NCBI GenBank assembly: GCA_018660825.1
Contig: JABJJO010000047.1
Coordinates: 1-64,000 of the forward strand
Direction: 5' to 3'
Source of the DNA: Planctomycetaceae bacterium
GTDB taxonomy: Bacteria; Planctomycetota; Planctomycetia; Pirellulales; Pirellulaceae
Length of the DNA stretch: 64,000 nucleotides
Each line of letters begins with the position of its first letter. Position 1 is the stretch's first letter. Below the pieces are notes generated by a model. That model was not told the origin of the DNA and ran no database searches. It worked only from the letters and a program-made list of their open reading frames with translations. Positions 15,201 through 20,088 of this stretch are shown here, in pieces. The translations under genes and the position numbers were made by a program.

Positions 15201-17942
15201 AATACCTTTGACGCAACGAGTGCCTTGGGCGCGACGGTTACAGTTGATATGAACTTGAAGAGTGCCGGAGCTAGCAGTGGAACGTTTACCTACGATCCAA
15301 CCGCCGCAGGTATTGCCGCTCAGGAACTATCAGTCGGTGAAATTGGCTTGGATACGTTTACCTATACACTTATTGAAGAAAACAACCCTACGATAAATGG
15401 GTATGGTTTTACCTCACAAACATCCGGTACCGTAACGATAACACTCACGGGTGTGAATGACGCTCCGACGGTTAGCGCCACCAGCATCGCGGCAGTTGAA
15501 GATGGCTTAACGGTTGACGGTTCGTTTGTGGGTGACGACGTTGATAATGACGATGATGCTTCGACTTTAACCTATACAATTGTCGCAAACTTGGGCGCGG
15601 GTGAAGGCACCGTTGTTAATAATAGCGATGGGACATTTACTTTCGACCCAGGTACGGATTTCCAAGATTTGGCCGACGGTGAAACACGAGATGTGTTCTT
15701 CACGTATAAGGCGACCGACTCACAAGCCGCGGATTCGGCGGTTGATGCAACTGCGGTGATTACCGTCACGGGCGTGAACGATGCTCCAATTGCAGCGGAT
15801 GATTTACGGACGGTTGATCAAAATGTGGTGACGACCGAAACTGCGGCGGGCGTCCTAGCAAATGATATTGAGGTGGATGTAGACGGAGTTGTCCCTGATG
15901 ATGTTATAACGGTCACCAAATTAGGGCCGCTTGACCTGGTTGCTGGTACTTTGACATTAGATCCGACGACCCAGGGCGCTATACTGACAATCAATGGTGA
16001 TGGTTCCTTCACATACGATCCTACGAATTCCCCTGAACTTATAGGATTGGACGTGGGTGATTCCGTCAACGATAGTGTCCAATATACGATGACCGATCTA
16101 GCTGGTACGACATCGACGGCAACACTGACATTTACGGTGAATGGTGTGAATGATGCTCCTGTCGCTGTAGATGATGTGTACACAATTGGCCAAGACGAAG
16201 TGTTGTCTGTGGCAGCTAGTGGTTTGATGGGTAATGATTCTGATCCAGATGACGATGATAGTATCTCCGTTTCGGAATTTGGCACTACGGGGAACCTAAG
16301 CGGGACCAGTACTCTTGGTGCCACGGTTGTGCTAAATACTAATGGTGCATTTAGCTATGACCCGTCGACTTCGGTAGCGTTGCAAGCATTGACTCGCACC
16401 GATACACCACTAGATGATACATTTACTTATGAAATTACAGATTCTAACGGTGCGACGGCGACAGCAGTCGTCACGGTGACAGTTTCTGGAACGAATAAAG
16501 CACCCGTTGCGGTTGAGGACGTGTTTGATACAAATGAAGATACAGCGTTGCCAGTCAATGCTGCTCGGAATCTGTTGACGAATGATTCCGATCCCGAAGG
16601 TGATCCGATGACGGTCACCGGTGTTAATGGTAGTACGAACATGACGGGCACCAGTAATTTAGGGGCCGACGTTGAAGTGTTTGCCGATGGTACGTTCAGC
16701 TACGATCCAACCGCAGCTGCGGCGATTCAAGCACTTGCGGATGGAGTGGCGGGTGTCGACAACTTTAGTTATGTTGTGGAAGACGGCATGGGTGGTTTGA
16801 CAAATGGTACGGTAACGATAAATCTAACCGGAGTTAATGACGCACCTGTAGCAGTGGACGACACGATAAATGTTGATCCAGTAACACTCGCACCCTTGGC
16901 TCCCCGTAACACAGTTCTTTCCATCGATATACTAGGAAACGATTCAGACATCGATGGGACGATCACCGCCGTTGAAATTGTCACATCTCCTAATGCGGCC
17001 GAAGCTGTGATTACTTTAGAAACGAACAATACAGTTACGTTTGTGCCAGCTACTGATTTTGATGGCAATGTGACATTCACGTATCGCATCCAAGATGACT
17101 TTGGTACTTGGTCGGGGCCCGCAACTGTTTCAGTAGAAGTCAACGACGCTCCAGTAGCGGTTGTCGACAATGTCCAAGTCTTCGCCGACGTTGCCAACAA
17201 CTCAACAGCTATTGATGTTTTAGCAAATGATTCCGATGTTGACGGTACGCTAGACCCTGCTTCTGTCCTTGTAACCGTTACACCCCAACACGGTACAATC
17301 GTTGGCGTTCTTGCGGATGGTTCGGTTGAATATCGGCCTGATGTCGGGTACATCGGCGCAGATGACTTTAGCTACACAGTGGCTGACGATGACGGAGCTG
17401 TTTCTGATCCAGCAATTGTTAACATCGATATTATCCCGGATCCATTTCCATGGCACAACCGAGGCAATAGTCTGGATGTTAATATGGACGGATCCGTTTC
17501 GCCAATCGACGCTTTGTTGATCATCATCGAGTTGGACGCAAATGGTTCAACGTTGTTACCTGAGCCGTCTGCCGGCAATAGCCCGCCGCCATATTTTGAT
17601 GTTAACGAGGATGGCTTTGTGGCACCAAATGATGCTATTCAAGTGATCAACTTCCTTAACGCGAATGCTAATGGCGAATCTGCGGAAGGTGAATTTTCGA
17701 TTTCAGTGGACATGACTCAATCAGTTGCTGGTGAATCACTCGTTGGTCCAGCGGTTCAAGTACCAGAAAGTCGTGTCGTCGATAACGGCTTTACGGACAT
17801 GCGAAACATGCGTAACAGCGGTTTAAGTACGATCCGTGGTGAAGTGCTCGAAGATTTGTTGGGTGAAATTGCTGAAGACCTAACCGACGTTCAGGAAGAT
17901 GGCCTGCTAGTCGACGTCGCCTTAGACGATCTCTTTGAGTAA
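219..17942 (+). CDS. Giant planctomycete surface/secreted multidomain protein with metzincin-like motif and C-terminal dockerin
   Basis: A 5,907-residue protein, predicted to be exported and to act at the cell surface or outside the cell. Residues 36-46 read LESLEDRRLLA, the N-terminal signature of large planctomycete exported proteins. A zinc-protease motif HEIGHQNNLVH lies at 741-751 with a possible Met-turn (AMMG) a few residues later; the usual metzincin Gly is Asn. PPC-like beta-sandwiches occur near 800-930, 1855-1945, 2070-2230 and 3330-3425, and beta-helix-like stretches near 1080-1750 and 3640-3850. About ten copies of an FEFE-type module are scattered from 468 to 4830. A GDAPD...GEVEDY (GEVED) region spans about 4565-4945. 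About six cadherin/VCBS-like repeats marked by GVNDAPVAVDD follow at 5075-5740. Two dockerin-like calcium loops (DVNMDGSV, DVNEDGFV) lie near 5750 and 5792. Role is inferred: adhesion, surface layer or extracellular proteolysis. An internal ATG at codon 18 is an alternative start. It appears monocistronic. Confidence 0.9.
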   Translation: MTIGKNRRDSLLRKGKHMLRNKNQDKPRVASRQLFLESLEDRRLLAVGPQLIGIQPNDGELLLFDAPDYIRDTAPRDLLFRFDENQVFSPTNLDGIQITRSNLDGDFTPASVTTDFNSDGVLEIKFSATKLGVEQNDIKLVFSKRDLGGPGTPSIGVVGKRIDISLNINVGNESSAADLVTALSQNDAARALIQAEIIVGDEDFDIASPSNSYSPLLTSGANDVVVTPGYQGVGDFPNEIIVRFAETLPDDLYRIDVYGDGLNALRNDQGVAFGDLTDDAVDDGIDQFVLFELDLGAQVIAVVPQPVVRQTDGSLVQNRNQIVVYFNADDLNPASAENTNFYQLIYTGAGSNGGGGNTGEANHPTLSNVDDVVISPQTAVYNAELDAVLLTFADNIDDPTRTSGAYRLRVGSSENRPLQPVEFSPVSDPGSTFTGVNNSGIKTVVDLAANWETGHVLVVLDDGAQFVDGEVFTVEAANGSGAQQFEFVDAATGGTVDAGNVAIPFDSVAPTSKAVLADSIVTAVKNWGVATGVDATAVVSAGVTTVRIDGDANILLGDSLQGLGLANEGIIISEQITPPALTSDKYSLRYPGADSEPGHRDIVIDSAMHVNGYDRADGIRTVQYNFQQEIGLIPTANGGTGIAFNDITEEQKNRAREIFHLISEYAGVQFVETVDSGLIIATGDLRSVGCFVGNCSPGIISAPGGVIGLAGSTSKGAIAIMDNAEIWNDEFGGNWFTTAIHEIGHQNNLVHAYDLEAMMGNSHTPAVEEGFPGNHDIVHLQHLMRPESNDIDMYEFNVTEDGVFTAETMAERLLGIDGQNEVLDTSMSLYQGRVVTNVETGAPVFDSNGQLQPILDGNGFEIKDLIARNDDYFSKDSFLELRLRTGKYYIGVSASGNSVYNPSVYQSGLGGRTQGRYDLRLNYRPDVNRTIVDLDNPKDPAKPAIEDTSFDGDADGVPGGVYNFWFNAAVPSDFATGDESRTVYVDKLAPDGGDGTLAAPFNLIRNALNVNASGQPLPVPNPNAVDSARGGDILRIVSNTGADGDIRTEIDNLAYEIGFNSLGSVLEDGAIFEVPRDVAVMIDAGAIFKMRRSWIAAGSVSASPLRDHSAGVFQVLGTPLFVDQLGNTVPIGGDFATATVLPATTTGDASDGLVHFTSYDDEALGLDQFSFSTTPSKGDWGGIMFRSDIDHADQSRFDYESQGIFLNYVNHADIRYGGGEVLVESVNQIVAPITIMEARPTVTHNKINNSRDAAISATPNSFAETNFHAPANQSLAAVPFTYDYTRIGPDISSNTILDNTINGLFIRIETPASSELQKLTVSGRLDDRDIVHVLQENLIIKANPGGPFLETVEQQLDLVSLTALQLPESSLVNGTFSYRMVFVDANGFESRPTTATGDVNVAAAQNAVRLSQLLTAPSDFVARRLYRSTTDPITGPWELIAQINQSDTEYIDDGTTIGGILSEATQRLRPRLDASLVIDSQVVIKIDSSRIEIEPGAQFIAEATDGNESIFTSILDDRYGYGGTFDTTNDGAIPAAPGNWGGLYAYPGSSISLDNVVVAYAGGVNRIEGDFAGFNAIEIHQANARITNSVFELNANGRAAVGPANRFGRGQNAPSVIFVRNTQPTILNNTIRNNTTDQVANTAAISINANSLNYQLNTDLGRSTGYADALSGFEDNHGPLIVGNRLDNNDINGMVVRGETLTTEGVWDDQSITHVLFDQIVIDDFHTYGGLRLQSSADASLVVKLLGANAGFTATGDPLEIDDRIGGVIQIVGQPKSPVILTSFLDDTRGAGVQSNGDPIVDTNNDGAASQPQPGDWDTILIDRFAHDANVEVVLENEIRSANAPGSNASATSAEYLGSLANNTKSGDDIRRLGFDVNGLIGSRSDMDVYSFEADAGTEVWVDFDHTSNSLDAIVELIDGTGAVLARSTNSLDERDGKIALFQDSSIPTTVHPMAKVDGYGGVDYWQLNKRDPGFRLVMPGPVGTTGAYHLRVRSNTAPDRIHLLDAGLSSGAYQMSIRLGERESVAGSTVRYADIAYADTGVTVLGQPIHSPLGGEKTESGTNNSRLTADFVGNILSVDRGATSIGGILNGAADVDWYEFNVNGNSLQGGVDDDPDPDASSGNLWSLTFDMDYADGLGRANTSIYIYDENGNLVAFSGDSNVADDQPQPNVDSQLEDLSRGSVGVTDPLIGPISLLEGTYFVAVTTNQVVSAEQSQYLTPGVANPYLRLEPVNSVNRIAEDHLDVSGAAGHTTYENSEIRDLFRDPDDDAFRAVDWNLGDVTFYVLRNDPTTKGSSQVSTVDPFTGVAEVLNFSNAGWDLNDFDFNANNELFAFSSDADDEGFRCEPRDASAGQYIQIDVRSGAATDRGETGILTYEDQDGIPTSAERAFDDCAQPLGVGFHTDAMLFDGNNRLFTVGRRGDDGYFDFGAGADVGAWYHGSPENPNDPNPEKDWLRNIVFQMNTATGNALGSDADSNIRNPWTSHYPVGRIDLTGQVEPEAIVTGLAEHQGRQFAIDHEGYLHRMQNNIPGNTPSDAFNGFDLDPEAGFSVAVFERTDAGDVDLEYNFQGLTAPPSVVEGGRYNDLLFAVTYDGKIVAIQIDDDHFGEVARVFVDGQFEIQMVDTAGAPLSDIRSLVIGNLEQNLFNLTDLRGGPDILEGSNPPTDIDKGHGIDQLQDNSRDDTLGDDPDDIAVLGPGGLSLAFSGVNYDFNGGAHGTVISNEFSLRDVNAADLPHLYFTYFADTENSFQDEFRVYISDNSGQWQSVAMNVVNAGEGPTQVFDTDTWRQVRVPMDNFAGADHLRLRFDFNTAGDMNYGDDLFSNEINTHGSELYGIDGSYIRDGQSFEITNSDATFATTVFEFESGFTIVSPSGNAIPDGSQVTITHTTAGVETFTFVRNPALDGGNTIFIGENDDAADVVQKLSSRLDPGVLHHINGERLNFEAVKIDNHISPALADLDEPGVTNVVPGAALDAAVPNFIEGGNGVVPPVFGPDPIAIWVHEGMTRKEVAAEIHDNLEDIFVLNFVPESYKVEADANPTLVFPDGFKIWNDMVRIIGHSVVDEGPLGYHAGPLAGDVPIANTDPGFNSIQKFQDNDFEGVFIDDIIIGLAGRGEMVVSPAGNDAFIDNPLSLGDEVVTGTYQLEIRQSSPFQTSGTPTRSWNVDDRIGDGVSFVVSSGAYIHDSEFFDVSDGITSIRFEYEDTSVGDGVQSGNVAISFDSQMEDWEVARQVRNAINRLEVYSQVNVTAGLSDGTINDPTNNDAFADLRVDPNYTPVSTTNVVNLFGDTYLINDPSNLTIPEPVLVGEFNDTILSATGTSITGVNTTYIANGNIGDNEFWQTASSTDVDLFQFRLTSGESVNIKVDAASLASDLDAVLRIFDNAGGELVRVDDTSGLDPEIQFTAPAGGLQVFYVGVSSVPDNLGKHELTYNPADFNTASLYTATTLDDRLVGRFLRSPSGELLSERVGDYRLTMSFDNESTTFDSAVDKHSVIYDNFIADPEWNASFGFGADYQRTTSIATGEEFAGEIGGTFIRAIPGFYADTTISGLSLLNKITGRGRLDHNQVANPNFDAPVVFGHFDIGGADDDTRLAMGIRFTNDGTDLAWQAHLGGTGTGTPISLTPGVGVDWTYTWNPSGGAEGAGRLTVNLNGTVQSLDMSTAQRTAYQTTNLNSFGFWQATSPSFGGFGNVASIFVDDVFYTGTPVDSIGDSNQLREQGQVIIQSNEISNSASWGILSDDGGRDPAEGDSSHMGPARFLGVINTERLVPGVTITNNLLHGNVGGGIRYSGTDILPTGAVPFGRILNNTVYGTNNGETGIQVDQNASPTILNNILANLGAGITVDLSSDTTIVAASVYQGNVDNIIGVPDSFSIESVIPLFVSPATDNFYLTSGTALSPNPAIDSSIGSLEDRFGYLQVKSPLGISPSPVIAPVRDLYGQLRVDDPNSEPVGGIGANVFIDRGAVERASFSGSSSRLIVPLDNDPIGVDENGGLTTVVLNSRQVVSSFEIRLSGNGEPGNPNESIGIADVSVTSETVIVRSNGQLLKDGIDYSFSYNESNDTIILTPLSGIWTPNRIYTIELANLDYWKLDANAGVNINDGDKFLVRDLVGTNAIFEFERGYSILVPQTLQIQIPPEAGGLGGVVDGEFFSIRQGNIAPVQFEFDRDTPSSVIPGRVAVPYGVNSTVDEIADAIVVTIESTFLGVHPVNLGEGRVHLGTNETHVLDISLAASLTQSGVAGGVKDTDFFTIDDGSKLITFEFEDGDFADGVNTADLANGDVQIDFTTADTHEVLATKISAAINAVDLNLNTQSLTNGLVHVGGSLNHFLTTIDSELSQQGLPGVRPEFGIKVPTSAGSVTNILDTEEFIIQFGANNPVTFEFNNLDVDSEITLGNTGINFTYSTTLTQFMSEIIVSIKGAGLDLDPVRVPGTALISLGATAAHSLNVNQTGLTKVGGNPGDPAALSVDVLPMDYFDETQTAVQIIQAINQQDQLSGVVAKPNRANEVIVTGATTVSTNNANTFLADEWDIQTPRFLREIEDLATNPLRPNQLTGETFYSIQIGVVDYDTGDAPDGVGIAPQDSYPTISGHNPAIHMFEGSIFLGERVDRDVDGQPSITDDLDGEGYQVDMTSAPGLSFDAPSTSGNIIIEDLIDVTVLATGATAVDGEILNIGTTNFEIDLAAGGFTAGNQQVVVNVTDTETDIATTIANAITAAVIPNVSALAAGPIVTITRTSTDDVSDNGATGFSAAAAVANVLDGDTFKIIGSSSFLTVEFEDESVSNGFVAGNLIVGFLPTDDANAIAGTIAQTIVDAEFDLNLNPIAREGGRVELTGNDADGVTGVDGAPIGFFNPFVSTALEITVTTDGLLDAWIDFNRDGDWDDASEQIAFSIQMSAGLNTIAVQSPLEPESVAGETYARFRFSDVGGLRSTGLIVNGEVEDYLVEIVDGRPPEPFNDPSGATLGFATTEDLPLPVLPTDPSLLDNDIDVDGNDFQVNTFDATSALGATVTVDMNLKSAGASSGTFTYDPTAAGIAAQELSVGEIGLDTFTYTLIEENNPTINGYGFTSQTSGTVTITLTGVNDAPTVSATSIAAVEDGLTVDGSFVGDDVDNDDDASTLTYTIVANLGAGEGTVVNNSDGTFTFDPGTDFQDLADGETRDVFFTYKATDSQAADSAVDATAVITVTGVNDAPIAADDLRTVDQNVVTTETAAGVLANDIEVDVDGVVPDDVITVTKLGPLDLVAGTLTLDPTTQGAILTINGDGSFTYDPTNSPELIGLDVGDSVNDSVQYTMTDLAGTTSTATLTFTVNGVNDAPVAVDDVYTIGQDEVLSVAASGLMGNDSDPDDDDSISVSEFGTTGNLSGTSTLGATVVLNTNGAFSYDPSTSVALQALTRTDTPLDDTFTYEITDSNGATATAVVTVTVSGTNKAPVAVEDVFDTNEDTALPVNAARNLLTNDSDPEGDPMTVTGVNGSTNMTGTSNLGADVEVFADGTFSYDPTAAAAIQALADGVAGVDNFSYVVEDGMGGLTNGTVTINLTGVNDAPVAVDDTINVDPVTLAPLAPRNTVLSIDILGNDSDIDGTITAVEIVTSPNAAEAVITLETNNTVTFVPATDFDGNVTFTYRIQDDFGTWSGPATVSVEVNDAPVAVVDNVQVFADVANNSTAIDVLANDSDVDGTLDPASVLVTVTPQHGTIVGVLADGSVEYRPDVGYIGADDFSYTVADDDGAVSDPAIVNIDIIPDPFPWHNRGNSLDVNMDGSVSPIDALLIIIELDANGSTLLPEPSAGNSPPPYFDVNEDGFVAPNDAIQVINFLNANANGESAEGEFSISVDMTQSVAGESLVGPAVQVPESRVVDNGFTDMRNMRNSGLSTIRGEVLEDLLGEIAEDLTDVQEDGLLVDVALDDLFE

Positions 17943-18437
17943 GCCGTAGGTTGGCAGCCAACTTCCAACGGCGAAGGCTGCGCTACAATTTGCTGATTGG
18001 TGGCATTACGGTTAGCCATGTCCATATCACGTGTTTTTTGCATTCATCCGCAAAAAACGCTACGCTATCTAAATAGAAAATGCGCCCGCCCATTGATGAG
18101 ACGCTCGGTCTCTATAAAGGTAGGCACAATTTGGATACGCAAGGTCCGTCGAATAGCCAACTGTTAGACTTGGTTAAATCTCATTTGCACAAACCGACCT
18201 GACAATGGCCTTTCTGATTTGCCTGGAAAACGCTTTGGCTGCTTGGGGGGAGATGTTACTGCTCGGTTTGTACGACAGCGAAGGTGGAGACAGCGGCGCA
18301 ACTAGACTAAATCTATTCCCCCAAAACTTAACTGTTCAATATCCGGTAGAATTTCATCCAGCCGCGAAGAAGTACTTTCAAGGAGAAGGTTCCCCACTGG
18401 GCACCATTTGTTTTAACTATTTTAGAAAACACCAACC
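17943..18437. other. Intergenic region after the giant gene, with imperfect hairpins
   Basis: No gene is supported here. An imperfect GC-rich inverted repeat starts just after the stop (GCCGT...GTTGGCAGCCAAC...ACGGC, about 17944-17976) and could be a terminator, although it lacks a T-tract. A second inverted repeat, GTTTTTTGC / GCAAAAAAC, lies at 18033-18041 and 18050-18058. An 87-codon open frame at 18205-18468 overlaps the next gene and has no recognisable protein character. Confidence 0.5.
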
Positions 18438-19121
18438 ATGCAAAAAGAACAAATTGACGATTTATTGAAGCGCACGTTAGATGACTTTAGAGTGTCACGT
18501 GGTGAAAAACGGATACTCGAGGGACTGGTTCGCGAGCATGGTGATTCTGAGCAACAACTGGGGTTCTTGCGGCATCGAGCGTTTGCTGTTGCCCGTGAGT
18601 CGATCGTGGGGCCTGAAGGTATTGCGGCGATGGAATGGCTGGAAGCCGTAATTAAAGTGTTTCAACCACGGGACGAACCGGATCAGAATAGTTCGCAAGT
18701 CTATTTTAGTCCAGGTGATGACTGCCCTCAGATTATCATTAATCAGCTAGAACGGGCTAGTAGAAGTATCGATATTTGTGTGTTTACGATTACCGATAAC
18801 CGTATCGCGGACGCAATCCGCGATGCTTTCGTGCGTGGCATAGCGGTGAGAATCATCTCGGACAACGATAAATCGCTCGATCTAGGATCGGACATTGAAC
18901 GACTCATGGGTTTGGGAATTTCGATACGAATTGACCAAACGAAACATCACATGCACCATAAATATGCCGTGTTTGATCAGAAAACGACGTTGACCGGAAG
19001 CTACAACTGGACGCGTAGTGCGGACAAGCACAACGACGAAAATTTTCTGATCACCAGTGAAGCTGAAATTAATAGAGCCTATTTGAGCCATTTTGACCGC
19101 TTATGGAATGCGCTCGCTTAA
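18438..19121 (+). CDS. Phospholipase D-like (single HKD motif) protein, probable nuclease or phosphodiesterase
   Basis: A 227-residue protein whose second half is one PLD phosphodiesterase unit. QIIINQLERASRSIDICVFT opens the fold, and the catalytic HxK(x)4D block is read in HHKYAVFDQKTTLTGSYNWT, with the Gly-Ser that follows in active members. An NDENFLI segment after it is also typical. Single-HKD members such as the Nuc endonuclease work as dimers and often cut nucleic acid; lipid substrates are possible. The first ~80 residues are a charged helical domain I do not recognise. No signal peptide is visible, so a cytoplasmic location is inferred. It is co-directional with the YqiJ-YqiK-AAA genes but separated by 283 bp, so it may have its own promoter. 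Confidence 0.85.
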   Translation: MQKEQIDDLLKRTLDDFRVSRGEKRILEGLVREHGDSEQQLGFLRHRAFAVARESIVGPEGIAAMEWLEAVIKVFQPRDEPDQNSSQVYFSPGDDCPQIIINQLERASRSIDICVFTITDNRIADAIRDAFVRGIAVRIISDNDKSLDLGSDIERLMGLGISIRIDQTKHHMHHKYAVFDQKTTLTGSYNWTRSADKHNDENFLITSEAEINRAYLSHFDRLWNALA

Positions 19122-19348
19122 GTCCGAACTAGGTGATCGCTGAGGAATTAGTTCAATAATTTACGTGGTTCTACGAATAGTAAGTAGTTCCGCTGCAAGA
19201 CGTATTATGGAGTAGCGTTATCGGTAGTGCTTGCGCAACCGTTAAAGTCAATACAACCGCTATATATTCGCTGTTTTGTCTATTTATTTTAGTCGGAAAA
19301 GTAAAAGAAACACTTCGCACGAGTTTTTTGTAAGCATACTTATCAGAG

Positions 19349-19377
19349 GCCTTCGCTGTGCAAAATTGCATGAAGGT
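19349..19377. promoter_or_regulatory. Imperfect palindrome before the YqiJ-like gene
   Basis: CCTTC (19350-19354) and GAAGG (19372-19376) flank an inner pair TGCAA / TTGCA, centred 42 bp before the ATG at 19405. Its position suggests an operator or a 5' leader hairpin. No factor can be named and chance is possible. Confidence 0.25.
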
Positions 19378-19404
19378 CGTGTTTGTTCTTTAGGACTTTG
19401 AACA

Positions 19405-20088
19405 ATGATTGATTTTAACGAAATCCCTGAGTACCTATTTTCGGGTGAAATGACATGCGCTTCTGGTGCGGTGTTGTTTGTGGTTGCCTATTGGGTAATT
19501 TCAATCTTAACCGGCTTAGGTTTAGATGCTTTGGATTTCGACTTAGATTTTGATACAGATACAGACGTTGGTGGTTTTGATGGATTCTTAGGGATCGGCT
19601 TAGTACCACTGCGTTGGTTAAATTTGGGTTCGATTCCATTTATGGTGTGGATTACATTTTTATCGGTTTCATTTCTAGCCGCTTCCATTGCGGTTCACGA
19701 ATGGAAAGAATACAGCGGACCCGCAACCACCGGAGCCATCACTATTAGAGTGTTGTTGAATTTAGTTGCAGGATTAGCCATTACAAAAATTATTACACAA
19801 CCGATGCGTAAGTGGTTCAAAGAGGATTTCTTTGAACCGAGTGAAATGGTCGGTTCAAGTGGAACGACACGCATTACAACAGGTCCCACTCGTGGCAAGG
19901 TGTTCATTGAACGCCAAGCAGGGGATTTGTTTAGTGAAGCTAGGACGGCTGGAGAGAGCATCCCGAATGGAACGCGGGTTACTGTTGTCGGATACGACAG
20001 CGATCAAAAAATGTATATTGTTGCCGAATCACCACCGATGGATGAGGACGTAGCAGCAACAACCGAAAAGGGGTCAGATGATGTTTAA
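19405..20088 (+). CDS. YqiJ-like membrane protein with C-terminal OB-fold (NfeD-related)
   Basis: A 227-residue integral membrane protein. There is a hydrophobic helix near 18-38, a strikingly acidic stretch with seven Asp at about 42-54, two more helices near 78-97 and 108-130, and a soluble C-terminal domain from about 145 (SSGTTRITTGPTRGKVFIER...GTRVTVVGYD) with the strand pattern of the OB-fold in YqiJ/NfeD proteins. Proteins of this kind are usually encoded beside a flotillin and are thought to partner it in membrane microdomains. Here its last 11 bases overlap the start of the flotillin gene, so translational coupling is likely. The assignment rests on topology plus the flotillin neighbour. 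Confidence 0.8.
   Translation: MIDFNEIPEYLFSGEMTCASGAVLFVVAYWVISILTGLGLDALDFDLDFDTDTDVGGFDGFLGIGLVPLRWLNLGSIPFMVWITFLSVSFLAASIAVHEWKEYSGPATTGAITIRVLLNLVAGLAITKIITQPMRKWFKEDFFEPSEMVGSSGTTRITTGPTRGKVFIERQAGDLFSEARTAGESIPNGTRVTVVGYDSDQKMYIVAESPPMDEDVAATTEKGSDDV

Noticed and set aside
18033..18058. GTTTTTTGC / GCAAAAAAC as a terminator of the giant gene
   Set aside because: The stem is almost all A-T and is not followed by a T-tract; kept only as a repeat in the intergenic description.
18205..18468. 87-codon plus-strand frame between the giant gene and the PLD gene
   Set aside because: It overlaps the well-supported PLD gene by 31 bp, has no ribosome site and no recognisable protein features.
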